Shown: positions 45,089 through 53,817, counted from the first letter of the stretch. The stretch: 64,000 nt of DNA from Hydrogenophaga sp. SL48 (GCF_021729865.1 NZ_CP063400.1:4092001-4156000); one strand, 5' to 3'. Notes: a model not told the origin generated them from the sequence alone. A program made the numbers and translations.

Positions 45089-46411
45089 TCAGCCGGGGCG
45101 GCCATCGGCGCGCAGGCGGCCGTACCAGCCGATCAGGCGCAGGCCCCACACGCCCATCACGCCGGCCCAGAGCAGCGCGGCGGCCGTCAGCACCCACGGG
45201 GCCGCCCCCTCCAGGGCGCCCGCCACGCGCAGCAGCACCGCCAGCTGGAGCAGGCAGAACACCGCCCAGACCAGCGCATCGGCCACCAGGGTGCGGCCGC
45301 TGTGGCCGCACGACACGCGCGTGACCATGGCCACCAGCAGCGAGCCCAGGCAGCCCATGGTGAGCGCGTGCAGCGCGCCCAGGCCCAGCGCCGGCACGCC
45401 GGCGCGCAGGCCCAGCAGCTGCGACATCCCCGCCAGCACCAGGGACAGGCCCAGCCACAGAAAACCGAGATGCAGCATCGCGAGCAGGCGCACCTTGAGG
45501 CTCTGCACCAGGCCCCAGGCGACGCCCAGCCAGAGCACCACCCCACCGGCCAGCAGCTCGACCAGGCCCTGCACCAGCATCCAGCCCGGGTCGCTGGCCC
45601 AGCCGGCCGCGCCGACCCAGACCGCCAGCACCTCGAAGGCCGCCGTGGCCAGCAAGGCCCACAGCACCCAGAACGGCCGCCAGGCCTCAACCATGGGCAC
45701 GGCGCTGGAGGTGAAAAACGGGATCATGCGGTGCGCCACCACCAGATAGGTCACCACCACGAAGCCCCACAGGCCGGTCAGCACCAGGCTGCGGGCGAGG
45801 TCGATCGCGTCGACCAGCAAGGCCAGCGCCAGTCCCGCGACGCACAGCGTGCCCACGGTTCCGGCCACCGCCACCACCGTGGCGTGCAGGCGGTCGTCGA
45901 GCGTGCTGCGCCGCACCAGGGCCCAGAAACGCAGGTACTGCGCGCCCAGGCCGGCCGCCGCCAGCGCCGCGCCCGCCACCGCGACGCCCACATGGGTGTG
46001 GGCCCCGGCGAGCCAGAGCAGCCAGCCCGCGGCCTGCAGCAGCAGGGTGGGCACCAGTGCCCGGGGGCCGGGGCCTTCCACGCCCAGCCACTTGGGGCCG
46101 GCGGTGAACAGGAAGCCGGCAAAAAAGAGCGGCACGAAGCCAAAGCTCATGACCGCGGCATGGGTGACCGTCGGAGACACCGCGTAGCCCAGGCCGAGGG
46201 CCCCGGTGCTGCGGTCCACCTGCACCAGCGCCCACCACAGGCCCGAGGCCAGCAGCAGCAGCACCGCGAGGAAAAACGCCAGCCGGTGCGGCGCCAGCAG
46301 CAGGTGCTGCGGTCGCCAGGCGCGGCTCGGCTCCTGGCCGCCACCCTGCGCGCCGGCAGGCCCTGGCCGCACCGGGCGCAGGGGCACCACCGGGCGCGTG
46401 GCGGAGGTCAT
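45089..46411 (-). CDS. nnrS: NnrS family membrane protein
   Basis: The 440-residue haem- and copper-containing membrane protein has about twelve transmembrane segments. NnrS motifs are HRLAFFLAVLLLL, VTHAAVMSFGFVPLFFAGFLFTAGPKW, HRMIPFFTSS, LHALTMGCLGSLLVAMVTRVSCGHSGR and the several histidines within them. NnrS relieves nitrosative stress and is usually controlled by the NO-responsive regulators NnrR/Dnr. Its ATG overlaps the nrdJ stop (ATGA). The presence of NnrS is a main reason for inferring a denitrifying lifestyle. Confidence 0.93.
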   Translation of the reverse strand: MTSATRPVVPLRPVRPGPAGAQGGGQEPSRAWRPQHLLLAPHRLAFFLAVLLLLASGLWWALVQVDRSTGALGLGYAVSPTVTHAAVMSFGFVPLFFAGFLFTAGPKWLGVEGPGPRALVPTLLLQAAGWLLWLAGAHTHVGVAVAGAALAAAGLGAQYLRFWALVRRSTLDDRLHATVVAVAGTVGTLCVAGLALALLVDAIDLARSLVLTGLWGFVVVTYLVVAHRMIPFFTSSAVPMVEAWRPFWVLWALLATAAFEVLAVWVGAAGWASDPGWMLVQGLVELLAGGVVLWLGVAWGLVQSLKVRLLAMLHLGFLWLGLSLVLAGMSQLLGLRAGVPALGLGALHALTMGCLGSLLVAMVTRVSCGHSGRTLVADALVWAVFCLLQLAVLLRVAGALEGAAPWVLTAAALLWAGVMGVWGLRLIGWYGRLRADGRPG

Positions 46412-48852
46412 CCGCAGCTGCCGAGGTGGCCGCAGGAGGTGCAGTAGTCGCAGCCGTCCTTGCGGATCATGGCGTGCGCGCCGCACTCGGGACACTTCTT
46501 GCCGGCCATCACGGCCGACGGGGCCGCCATGCCGGGCAGCTCGGGCGCAGAGGGCGCTTGCGGCGCGGCCACGGCGGCGGCGTGCTGGTTGCGCCGCGCG
46601 ATGATGTTCTGCAGCGCGAAGGCGATGGCCGCGACCTCGGAGTCGTGCCACATCGGCACGTGCGTGCCGTCGGCCTTCTGGTAGGTGCCCAGGCGCACCG
46701 GGCCACGGTCCCAGGCGACCTTGCGCATGTCGGAGAGCGCCCGGCCCAGGAAACCGCCGCGCGCGGCCAGCGACAGCATGCGCATGGTGGAGGTGATCCA
46801 CTGCTGCGACTCGCCGTTCTGGCCCACGGGCATGAAGAACTCGATGGCGCGCTCGACCGTGCCCACGCCGTCGGCGGCGGGCACCGGCAGGAACGAGACC
46901 ACGATGTACAGCGTCTTGTGGCCCTCTTGCGTCCAGTACTCGATCTTGTCGGCCACGGCCGAGAGCGCGCCCTTGGGACGGCTTTCGATCACGGTGCGCA
47001 TCGGGTCCACCGGCGCGGCGGGCACGGGCGCCACTTCGGCCTTGGGTTCGGGCGTGCCGGTGTCGAGCACCGAGCCGAGGATGCTGTTGGGCCGGTAGGT
47101 CGCCATGCCCTTGAGGTTGGCGCGCCAGGCCTTCTGGTACAGGCTCTTGAAGTCTTCGAACGGGTAGTCGGCCGCGACGTTCACGGTCTTGGAAATCGCG
47201 GTGTCCACGAAGGGCTGCACGGCTTCCATCATGGCGATGTGTTCGCCCGCGCTCATGGCCAGCGCGTTGACGAAGTACTCGGGCAGCTGGTCCACGTCGC
47301 CGCCGAGTTCGCGGTACAGGCGCCAGGCGTGGTCTTCCACCGCGTACTCGCTGGTGCTGCCGTCGGACTCGCGCTTCTTGCGGCGGTACATCCAGGAGAA
47401 CGGCGGCTCGATGCCGTTGGAGGCGTTGTCGGCGAAGGCCAGGCTCACCGTGCCGGTGGGCGCGATGGACAGCAGGTGGCTGTTGCGCAGGCCGTGCTTG
47501 CGGATGGCCTTCTTGATGGCCTCGGGCAGGCGGCTGGCGAAGGTGCCGGGGGCCAGGTAACCCTCGGCCTCGAATTTGGGGAACACGCCCTTTTCCTTGC
47601 CGAGCTCGACCGAGGCCAGGTAGGCGGCGTTGCGCATGCGCTCGGCGATCTGGGCGGCCACGTGGCGGCCCTCTTCGCGGTCGTAGCGCACGCAGAGCAT
47701 GGCCAGGGCGTTGCCCATGCCGGTGAAGCCCACGCCGATGCGGCGCTTGGCGGCGCTTTCGGTGCGCTGCTGTTCCAGCGGCCAGAAGGTGACGTCGAGC
47801 ACGTTGTCCAGTGCGCGCACCTGCAGCGCCACCGCTTTTTCGAAGGCCTCGAAATCAAAAGCCGGTGCCCCGCCGAAACCGAACGGGTTCTGCACGAAGC
47901 GGGTCAGGATGATGGGGCCGAGGTCGCAGCAGCCGTAGGGCGGCAGCGGCTGTTCGCCACAGGGGTTCGTGGCCGAGATCGTTTCGCAGTAGTGCAGGTT
48001 GTTGTCGGTGCCGATCTTGTCGAGGAACAGGATGCCCGGCTCGGCGAAGTCGTAGGCCGACTTCATGATCGTGTCCCAGAGCTCGCGCGCGGCCAGGGTC
48101 TGGTAGACCCACTGGCCGTCGCTGCGCTGGTAGGCGCCCTTGTCGAGCAACGTCTTGCCGGGACGGGCCTTGTGCACCAGCTCCCAGGGCTGGTCGTTGC
48201 CCACGGCCTCCATGAAGGCGTCAGACACGCCGACCGAGACGTTGAAGTTGTTCCAGCGGCCGGGGGTGCGCTTGGCGGTGATGAAATCCATCACGTCCGG
48301 GTGGTCGATGCGCAACACGCCCATCTGCGCGCCACGCCGCGCGCCCGCGCTCTCGACCGTCGAACACGACTGGTCGAACACGTTGATGTAGCTGCAGGGG
48401 CCCGACGCCATGGAGTGCGTGCCCTTGACCTCGGCACCCCGGGGGCGGATGCGCGAAAAATCGTAGCCCACGCCGCCGCCGCGGCGCATGGTTTCGGCCG
48501 CCTCGCGCAGCGCTTCATAAATGCCGGGGTAGCCCTCGGCGTCCACGCCCTGGATCGCATCGCCCACGGGCTGCACGAAACAGTTGATGAGCGTGGCCTG
48601 GATGTCGGTGCCGGCGGCGCTCATGATGCGGCCCGCGCCGATGGCGCCGGCGTGCAGGTTGGCGAGGAAGGTTTGCTCCCACTCGGCCCGCGTTTCGGGC
48701 TTTTCCACGGAAGCGAGCGCTCGCGCCACACGGCGGTAGAGGTCTTCGACGCCGGTCTCGCCGGGCTTGAGGTATTTTTCGGCCAGGACGTCCTGGCTGA
48801 TGGGTTGGGTTTGTGTCAGGTCCTGCGCGCGCAGGCTGTGGTCACGCTTCAT
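46408..48852 (-). CDS. nrdJ: Adenosylcobalamin-dependent (class II) ribonucleotide reductase
   Basis: The 814-residue NrdJ reduces ribonucleotides without oxygen, using adenosylcobalamin. Visible landmarks are TLINCFVQPVGD with the active-site cysteine, RRGGGVGYDFSRIRPRG, ATNPCGEQPLPPYGCCDLG, IAPTGTVSLAFADNASNGIEP and a C-terminal zinc-ribbon-like tail (CPECGAHAMIRKDGCDYCTSCG). The ATG at 48850-48852 overlaps the stop of the upstream oxidoreductase gene (ATGA). With the class III enzyme at the right end of the window this gives two oxygen-independent routes to deoxynucleotides. Confidence 0.95.
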   Translation of the reverse strand: MKRDHSLRAQDLTQTQPISQDVLAEKYLKPGETGVEDLYRRVARALASVEKPETRAEWEQTFLANLHAGAIGAGRIMSAAGTDIQATLINCFVQPVGDAIQGVDAEGYPGIYEALREAAETMRRGGGVGYDFSRIRPRGAEVKGTHSMASGPCSYINVFDQSCSTVESAGARRGAQMGVLRIDHPDVMDFITAKRTPGRWNNFNVSVGVSDAFMEAVGNDQPWELVHKARPGKTLLDKGAYQRSDGQWVYQTLAARELWDTIMKSAYDFAEPGILFLDKIGTDNNLHYCETISATNPCGEQPLPPYGCCDLGPIILTRFVQNPFGFGGAPAFDFEAFEKAVALQVRALDNVLDVTFWPLEQQRTESAAKRRIGVGFTGMGNALAMLCVRYDREEGRHVAAQIAERMRNAAYLASVELGKEKGVFPKFEAEGYLAPGTFASRLPEAIKKAIRKHGLRNSHLLSIAPTGTVSLAFADNASNGIEPPFSWMYRRKKRESDGSTSEYAVEDHAWRLYRELGGDVDQLPEYFVNALAMSAGEHIAMMEAVQPFVDTAISKTVNVAADYPFEDFKSLYQKAWRANLKGMATYRPNSILGSVLDTGTPEPKAEVAPVPAAPVDPMRTVIESRPKGALSAVADKIEYWTQEGHKTLYIVVSFLPVPAADGVGTVERAIEFFMPVGQNGESQQWITSTMRMLSLAARGGFLGRALSDMRKVAWDRGPVRLGTYQKADGTHVPMWHDSEVAAIAFALQNIIARRNQHAAAVAAPQAPSAPELPGMAAPSAVMAGKKCPECGAHAMIRKDGCDYCTSCGHLGSCG

Positions 48853-50165
48853 GCGGTGGCTCCAGATTCGATGGGCAAAGGGGCGGTATTCTGCCCCAAA
48901 GCCGGGGACAGGCAGCCCCCGATCATCCACCACATCAGGTCGCGCACGGAACGGATGTCCTTGCCGAACGGCAGGGTACCGGCACCCCGGAAAAACAGGC
49001 CCTTGTTTTCATCGCCTTCCATGGCGTGGCCCAGCTGCTGGTCGATGCAGAACTGGCCGATGCCCACCACGCCGTCGCGCAGGCCGCAATGGGCCAGGCA
49101 GTCGAACGCCATGTTGCACTTTTTCTTGACGTGGGCCGCCGCCTGGAGCTTGGGCTCGATGCGGATGTACTTGTCCAGCCAGGGCGTGCGCACCGCGCGC
49201 GCGGGCAGACCGGCCACGCTCACGAACTCCACCACGTCTTCGGGCCGCGCCTCGGCCAGCACACGCTTGAACACCGGGTCGGCGTCGCATTCCTGGGTGA
49301 CAGCAAAGGCCGTGCCCATCTGCACCGCGCTCGCGCCCAGGGCCTGCAGGCGCAGCAGGTCGTTCCGGGAACTGATGCCCCCGGCCGCGATCAGGGGGAT
49401 CTGTCCCTCGATGCCGGCGGTCTTGAAGAATTCGAGCACCGCCGGGAGCACCTGATCGAACTCGAAGCGTCCGTCCTGCAGATCCGCCACCTTGGCGGCC
49501 CCGAGGTGGCCACCGGCCAGGCGCGGGTGCTCGATGACGATGGCATCGGGCAGGCGGCCCTTCTTTTCCCACTTGCGCACCAGCAACTGCACGCCGCGCG
49601 CGTCCGACAGGATGGGGATCAGCGCCGTCTGGGGGTGGTTCTTGGCGATCTCGGGCAGGTCCAGCGGCAGGCCGGCGCCCACCACCACCGCGTCGGCACC
49701 GCTCTCCAGCGCCTGGCGCACGTAGATTTCATATGCCGAGAGCGCCTTCATCACGTTGACCGCGATCAGGCCACGGCCCTGGGCGATGCCGCGCGCGCGC
49801 TGGATCTCGCGGTCCAGCGCGACCAGGTTGGCGGCGTCGATGCGTTCTTTGGCGTCGGGCTCCTTGCCGCTCTCCAGATGCACCGTCTGCGCCATCAGGT
49901 CGGGGTGCAGGCGGCGCAGGTCCACCGACGAGACCGTGCCGACCCCGCCCAGCGACGCCACCGCACCGGCCAGCCCGCCGGCCGACACGCCCACGCCCAT
50001 GCCGCCCTGCACCACGGGCAGCAGCTCCTTGCCGCCACCGCCCTGGCCGCCCATGCGCCAGGTGCGCAGCCCGCCCTCGCGGGCCAGGCGCAGCAAGGCC
50101 TCGGCGTGCGCGGCCACATCGCCGCTGTCAGGCGGCACCGCGCCCATGTCGTCTCGTGCATTCAT
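48849..50165 (-). CDS. NAD(P)H-dependent flavin oxidoreductase (nitronate monooxygenase-like)
   Basis: The 438-residue TIM-barrel FMN protein belongs to the 2-nitropropane dioxygenase/YrpB superfamily. The flavin-binding pattern is visible in PVVQGGMGVGVSAGGLAGAVAS, GADAVVVGAGLPLDLP, IVIEHPRLAGGHLG and LIAAGGISSRNDLLRLQALGASAVQMGTAF. The C-terminal part has several cysteines (KKCNMAFDCLAHCGL) that may bind a metal or cluster, unusual for simple nitronate monooxygenases. It is the first gene of the leftward operon, 34 bp from a predicted start site and about 70 bp from an FNR-type box. Substrate unknown. Confidence 0.87.
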   Translation of the reverse strand: MNARDDMGAVPPDSGDVAAHAEALLRLAREGGLRTWRMGGQGGGGKELLPVVQGGMGVGVSAGGLAGAVASLGGVGTVSSVDLRRLHPDLMAQTVHLESGKEPDAKERIDAANLVALDREIQRARGIAQGRGLIAVNVMKALSAYEIYVRQALESGADAVVVGAGLPLDLPEIAKNHPQTALIPILSDARGVQLLVRKWEKKGRLPDAIVIEHPRLAGGHLGAAKVADLQDGRFEFDQVLPAVLEFFKTAGIEGQIPLIAAGGISSRNDLLRLQALGASAVQMGTAFAVTQECDADPVFKRVLAEARPEDVVEFVSVAGLPARAVRTPWLDKYIRIEPKLQAAAHVKKKCNMAFDCLAHCGLRDGVVGIGQFCIDQQLGHAMEGDENKGLFFRGAGTLPFGKDIRSVRDLMWWMIGGCLSPALGQNTAPLPIESGATA

Positions 50166-50233
50166 CGTGTCGTTCCGGTTGTGCGGCGCAAAAAACCGCA
50201 TCTGGAGCCTACCGGCGAGCGCCCGGAAGCACC

Positions 50234-50247
50234 TTGTCCTGCATCAA
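50234..50247. promoter_or_regulatory. FNR/Dnr-type box for the leftward operon
   Basis: TTGTC-CTGC-ATCAA matches TTGAT-N4-ATCAA with two mismatches. Its centre is 32 bp from TAGGCT (complement of 50206-50211), the spacing of a class II CRP/FNR-activated promoter with the box at -41.5. The inferred start is near 50199, 34 bp before the oxidoreductase ATG. Confidence 0.55.
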
Positions 50248-50299
50248 GAACCGCCCTCGGGCGGGCCTTCGCCGCCGCCCAGCCCGTTCCAGGCCCCAC

Positions 50300-50313
50300 T
50301 TGCGCCAGATCAA
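50300..50313. promoter_or_regulatory. Weak FNR-type half-matching box
   Basis: TTGCG-CCAG-ATCAA has one good half-site (ATCAA) and TTG in the other. It lies between the two better boxes of this divergent region and could be an accessory site. Confidence 0.3.
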
Positions 50314-50325
50314 GCCATGAGCCCC

Positions 50326-50339
50326 TTGACCCAGGTCAA
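50326..50339. promoter_or_regulatory. FNR/Dnr-type box for the ubiU operon
   Basis: TTGAC-CCAG-GTCAA is a perfect palindrome matching the FNR/Dnr consensus (TTGAY-N4-RTCAA). The -10-like TACCTT at 50362-50367 is 32 bp downstream of its centre, again class II spacing. The expected start site is near 50374, 50 bp before the ubiU ATG. Confidence 0.7.
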
Positions 50340-50423
50340 CGCCGGGGCGGCGGGCCGCTGATACCTTCGCGCCCGTCTGGCACCGGACCCGTCCGGCGTG
50401 CCGCCCCTCCCTTGCACCCTCCC

Positions 50424-51458
50424 ATGGCCAACGACCGCACGCAACCGAATTCCCCCACCCTGGACCTGGTCTGCCCGGCCGGCAGCCTGCCCGCGCTCAA
50501 GGCCGCGGTGGACCACGGCGCCAACTGCGTCTACCTGGGCCTGCGCGACGCCACCAATGCGCGCAACTTCGCCGGCCTGAACTTCGACGACGCGGCCATC
50601 GCCAGCGGCGTGGCCTACGCCCACGCCCGCGACTGCCAGGTGTTCATGGCGCTCAACACCTACCCCCAGGCCGCGCAGCCGGAGCGCTGGCGAGAGGCGA
50701 TGGACAAGGCGGTGAACCTGGGCGTGGACGCGGTCATCCTGGCCGACCCCGGCCTCATGCAATACGCCACCCAGCGCCACCCCCGGCTGAGGCTGCACCT
50801 CTCGGTGCAGGGCTCGGCGACCAACCCCGAGGCGATCAACCTCTACCACCGCGAGTTCGGCATTTCGCGCGCCGTGCTGCCGCGTGTGCTCTCGCTCGAC
50901 CAGGTGCGCCAGGTGGTGCAGAAGACGCCGGTGGAGATCGAGGTGTTCGGCTTCGGCAGCCTGTGCGTGATGGTCGAAGGCCGCTGCGCGCTCTCGTCCT
51001 ACGTCACCGGCGAGTCGCCCAACACGCACGGCGTGTGTTCGCCCGCCAAGGCGGTGCGCTGGCAGGAAACGCCGAGAGGCCTGGAGTCGCGCCTGAACGG
51101 CGTGCTGATCGACCGCTACGCCACCGGCGAGAGCGCGGGTTACCCCACGCTGTGCAAGGGCCGCTTCGACGTCGAGAACGACACCAGCTACTACGCGATC
51201 GAAGAGCCCACCAGCCTCAACACGCTCTCGCTGTTGCCGCAGCTCTTGCAGATGGGCGTGCGTGCGATCAAGATCGAAGGACGCCAGCGCAGCCCGGCCT
51301 ACGTGGCCCAGGTGACGAAGGTCTGGCGCGAGGCCATCGACAGTTGCCAGACCCAGCCCCAGCACTACACACCCAAAAGCGCCTGGATGGCCTCGCTCGA
51401 CCAGGTGGCCGAGGGGCAGCAGCACACCTTGGGCGCCTACCACCGGCCGTGGAAGTGA
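50424..51458 (+). CDS. ubiU: U32 family protein UbiU (anaerobic ubiquinone hydroxylation)
   Basis: The 344-residue iron-sulfur protein works with UbiV and UbiT in oxygen-independent hydroxylation of ubiquinone precursors. Cys181, Cys188, Cys205 and Cys244 (FGSLCVMVEGRC; HGVCSPAKA; TLCKGRF) have the 7/17/39 spacing of the four [4Fe-4S] ligands of UbiU. LVCPAGSLPALKAAVDHGAN is the typical N-terminus. The ATG at 50424 is chosen because the family N-terminus starts there; the longer frame is accidental. It is the first gene of an operon behind a perfect FNR-type palindrome. Confidence 0.94.
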   Translation: MANDRTQPNSPTLDLVCPAGSLPALKAAVDHGANCVYLGLRDATNARNFAGLNFDDAAIASGVAYAHARDCQVFMALNTYPQAAQPERWREAMDKAVNLGVDAVILADPGLMQYATQRHPRLRLHLSVQGSATNPEAINLYHREFGISRAVLPRVLSLDQVRQVVQKTPVEIEVFGFGSLCVMVEGRCALSSYVTGESPNTHGVCSPAKAVRWQETPRGLESRLNGVLIDRYATGESAGYPTLCKGRFDVENDTSYYAIEEPTSLNTLSLLPQLLQMGVRAIKIEGRQRSPAYVAQVTKVWREAIDSCQTQPQHYTPKSAWMASLDQVAEGQQHTLGAYHRPWK

Positions 51459-51462
51459 TGGC

Positions 51463-51544
51463 TCCCCCCTGCGCCGCTTCGCGGCTTCCCCCCAGGGGAA
51501 CGCACCCAGTGGCCTGGCGAAGCCAGTTCCACGGGTGCCCTGGG
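51463..51544 (+). repeat. Dispersed intergenic repeat, copy 6
   Basis: This copy lies between ubiU and ubiV. It has cccccctgcgccgcttcgcg, ttccccccagggg and the hairpin ctggcgaagccag. It is followed by gggc..ggcacgcgctccggag, which also follows copy 7, so copies 6 and 7 form a tandem with a period of about 110 bp. Confidence 0.85.
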
Positions 51545-51572
51545 CGGGGCACGCGCTCCGGAGACAGAAACG

Positions 51573-51655
51573 CTCCCCCTGCGCCGCTTCGCGGCTTCCC
51601 CCCAGGGGGACCACGCCCTTGGACCGGCGGAGCCGGATCTTCGGCGTGTGCTGGG
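51573..51655 (+). repeat. Dispersed intergenic repeat, copy 7
   Basis: This is the second unit of the tandem between ubiU and ubiV: tccccctgcgccgcttcgcg, ttccccccaggggga, the hairpin ccggcggagccgg, then the shared tail ggcacgcgctccggag (to about 51675). Confidence 0.85.
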
Positions 51656-51687
51656 CAAGGCACGCGCTCCGGAGGCTTGGCATTCAC

Positions 51688-51727
51688 TCCCTCGCCCCTC
51701 TGGGGAGAGGGTTGGGGTGAGGGGCCG
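51688..51727 (+). repeat. Second type of intergenic repeat, hairpin-forming
   Basis: ccctcgcccctctggggagaggg (around 51690-51712) is self-complementary over most of its length (CCCTC...CCCC and GGGG...GAGGG) and is followed by ttggggtgagggg. It resembles the CCCTCACCCCAACCCTCTCCCC-type repeats widespread in proteobacterial intergenic DNA. It lies 24 bp before the ubiV start. Confidence 0.5.
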
Positions 51728-51750
51728 CCGCACACACTGGAACCACTGAA

Positions 51751-52665
51751 GTGAAACTTTCTCTCGGACCCTTGCAGTACTACTGGCCGCGCCAGACCGT
51801 CTTTGACTTCTACGAGGCCATGGCCGCGACGGCGGTGGACATCGTCTACCTCGGTGAGGTGACTTGCTCGCGCCGCCACGAGCTGCGCCTGTCGGACTGG
51901 CTGGACGTGGCCGAGCTGGTGCGTGCTGCGGGCAAGACCGCGGTGCTGTCCACCCAGGTGCTGCTGGAGTCGGGCTCGGACGTGAGCGCGATGCAGAAGA
52001 TCACCGCGAACACCGGTTTCGACGTCGAGGCCAACGACATGGGCGCGGTGGGCGCGCTGGCCGGCCAGCGCGGTTTCGTCGCCGGCCCGCACCTCAACCT
52101 CTACAACGGCCCTTCACTGGCCTGGATGGCGTCCATGGGTGCCACGCGCTGGGTCGCGCCGCTGGAAATGCCGAGCCACGACCTGGCCCTGCTGCAGCAG
52201 CAGCGCCCGGCCGGCCTGCAGACCGAGGTGTTCGTGCACGGCCGCCTGCCGCTGGCTTTCTCGGCCCGCTGCTTCACCGCGCGCCACCGCAACCTGCCCA
52301 AGGACGACTGCCGCTTCAGCTGCCTCGACCACCCCGACGGCCTGATGCTCAAGACGCGCGAGAGCGCCGAGTTCCTGGTGCTCAACGGCGTCCAGACCCA
52401 GTCCGCGCGGGTGCACAGCCTGATCGACGCCTGGGACGATCTGACGGCGCTCGGCGTGGACGTGGCGCGCATCAGCCCGCAGTCCTTGCACACGGCGGAG
52501 GTGATCGGCCTGTACGACGCGGTGCGCCGCGGCGCGCTCGACGGGCCGGCGGCCCGCGCGGCCCTGCTGCCGCTGCTGCCCGACCGCGACTGCAACGGCT
52601 ACTGGCACGGCCAGCCCGGGCAGGACCGCATCGAGCCCGCAGCACCGGCCGCGGTCGCGGCCTGA
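51751..52665 (+). CDS. ubiV: U32 family protein UbiV (anaerobic ubiquinone hydroxylation)
   Basis: The 304-residue partner of UbiU starts at GTG 51751 ([20 protein letters not shown] follows). Cys39, Cys174, Cys187 and Cys191 ([34 protein letters not shown]) keep the spacing of the UbiV [4Fe-4S] ligands. The UbiUV complex hydroxylates the quinone ring in anoxia without O2. Two dispersed repeats separate it from ubiU, while the next gene begins 3 bp after its stop. Confidence 0.93.
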   Translation: MKLSLGPLQYYWPRQTVFDFYEAMAATAVDIVYLGEVTCSRRHELRLSDWLDVAELVRAAGKTAVLSTQVLLESGSDVSAMQKITANTGFDVEANDMGAVGALAGQRGFVAGPHLNLYNGPSLAWMASMGATRWVAPLEMPSHDLALLQQQRPAGLQTEVFVHGRLPLAFSARCFTARHRNLPKDDCRFSCLDHPDGLMLKTRESAEFLVLNGVQTQSARVHSLIDAWDDLTALGVDVARISPQSLHTAEVIGLYDAVRRGALDGPAARAALLPLLPDRDCNGYWHGQPGQDRIEPAAPAAVAA

Positions 52666-52668
52666 CGC

Positions 52669-53286
52669 ATGGTCGCCGGCGAACGCTTCAACAGCATCAG
52701 CCACCTCGTGGGGGCGGTGCTGGCCGTGGCCGCCGCGGTGGTGCTCATCATCAGCGCCTCGCTCAAGGGCGACCCCTGGCGCATCGTGGGCTTCAGCGTC
52801 TACGGCGCCACGCTGGTGGCGCTGTATGTGGCGTCCACGCTGTACCACGCGCTGGGCGGTCGCGCCAAGGCCGTGTTCCAGAAGCTGGACCACTGCAGCA
52901 TCTACCTGCTGATCGCGGGCACCTACACGCCCTTCGCGCTGGTCTCGCTCAACGGCCCCTGGGGCTGGTCGTTGCTGGGCGTGGTCTGGGGGCTGGCCGT
53001 CGTGGGCATCGCGCAGGAGATCTGGCTCGCGCGCGGCGCGCGGGTGATGTCGCTGGTGATCTACGTGCTCATGGGCTGGCTGGCGCTGGTGGCGGTGGCG
53101 CCGCTGTGGCAGGCGCTGGGTCCGGCCGGCTTTTCCTGGCTGGCCACCGGCGGCGCCCTCTACACACTCGGCATCGTCTTCTACGCCACCGACCACAAGG
53201 TGCGCCACGGCCACGGCATCTGGCACCTGTTCGTGCTGGCCGGCAGCGCCTGCCACTTCTTCACCCTGTTGCTGTACGTGGCCTGA
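52669..53286 (+). CDS. Hemolysin III family (PAQR-type) membrane protein
   Basis: This 205-residue protein has about seven membrane segments and the YqfA/hemolysin III pattern: RFNSISHLVGAVLAVAAAVVLI, STLYHALGGRAKAVFQKLDHCSIYLLIAGTYTPF and HGIWHLFVLAGSACHFF. Its histidines, serine and aspartate correspond to the zinc-binding site of the PAQR superfamily. The biochemical function of bacterial members is unsettled. Its place between ubiV and ubiT, 3 bp from ubiV, ties it to the quinone operon. Its role there is unknown. Confidence 0.88.
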   Translation: MVAGERFNSISHLVGAVLAVAAAVVLIISASLKGDPWRIVGFSVYGATLVALYVASTLYHALGGRAKAVFQKLDHCSIYLLIAGTYTPFALVSLNGPWGWSLLGVVWGLAVVGIAQEIWLARGARVMSLVIYVLMGWLALVAVAPLWQALGPAGFSWLATGGALYTLGIVFYATDHKVRHGHGIWHLFVLAGSACHFFTLLLYVA

Positions 53287-53301
53287 ACGCCACCCTCCTC
53301 C

Positions 53302-53817
53302 ATGAACGACACCTTTGCCTCGGCCTCGCGCCACACCGTCCCCTCGCCCGTCGCCGCCGTGCTCTCGCGCCTGCCGCCGTACCCCGGCTCGCTGCTGCTG
53401 GTCACCGGGCTCAACCTGGTGCTGGCGCGGCAGCTGCCGGCCGATGTGGCCGCGCGCCTGCAAGGTCAGCGCATCCGCATCCACGTGCGCGATGCCGGCC
53501 TCAAGTTCGACTTTGCCTGGGAAGGCAGGGCGTTCCGCGCCAGCGCGCCACAGCCGGCCACCGAGCTCACTCTGAGCGCCAATGCGCACGACTTCCTGCG
53601 CCTCGCGCAGCGGCTGGACGACCCCGACACCCTGTTCTTCAACCGCCGCCTTTCCATGGAGGGCGACACCGAACTGGGCCTGGTGGTCAAGAACGCGCTC
53701 GACGCGCTGGAACTGCCGGTGTTTCAGCTCGCGCAGTGGACGCCGTCGGCCGTGTTCGCGCGCCTGCAGCGGCTGCGCCCCTCGGCCGCGCCAGGGTCCC
53801 GCCATGCCGGGCGCTGA
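53302..53817 (+). CDS. ubiT: SCP2-domain accessory factor UbiT
   Basis: The 171-residue protein has a sterol-carrier SCP2 fold. UbiT-like elements are LNLVLARQLPADVAARLQGQRIRIHVRDAG (in parts), FRASAPQPATELTLSANAHDFLRLAQRLDDPDTLFFNRRLSMEGDTELG (in parts) and LVVKNALDALE. UbiT binds the hydrophobic ubiquinone intermediates for the anaerobic UbiUV pathway. The ATG at 53302 is used. The next gene overlaps its end by 14 bases. Confidence 0.92.
   Translation: MNDTFASASRHTVPSPVAAVLSRLPPYPGSLLLVTGLNLVLARQLPADVAARLQGQRIRIHVRDAGLKFDFAWEGRAFRASAPQPATELTLSANAHDFLRLAQRLDDPDTLFFNRRLSMEGDTELGLVVKNALDALELPVFQLAQWTPSAVFARLQRLRPSAAPGSRHAGR

Noticed and set aside
46426..49455. A 1,009-codon plus-strand open frame opposite nrdJ
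   Set aside because: Low-complexity antisense translation. NrdJ motifs on the minus strand are unambiguous.
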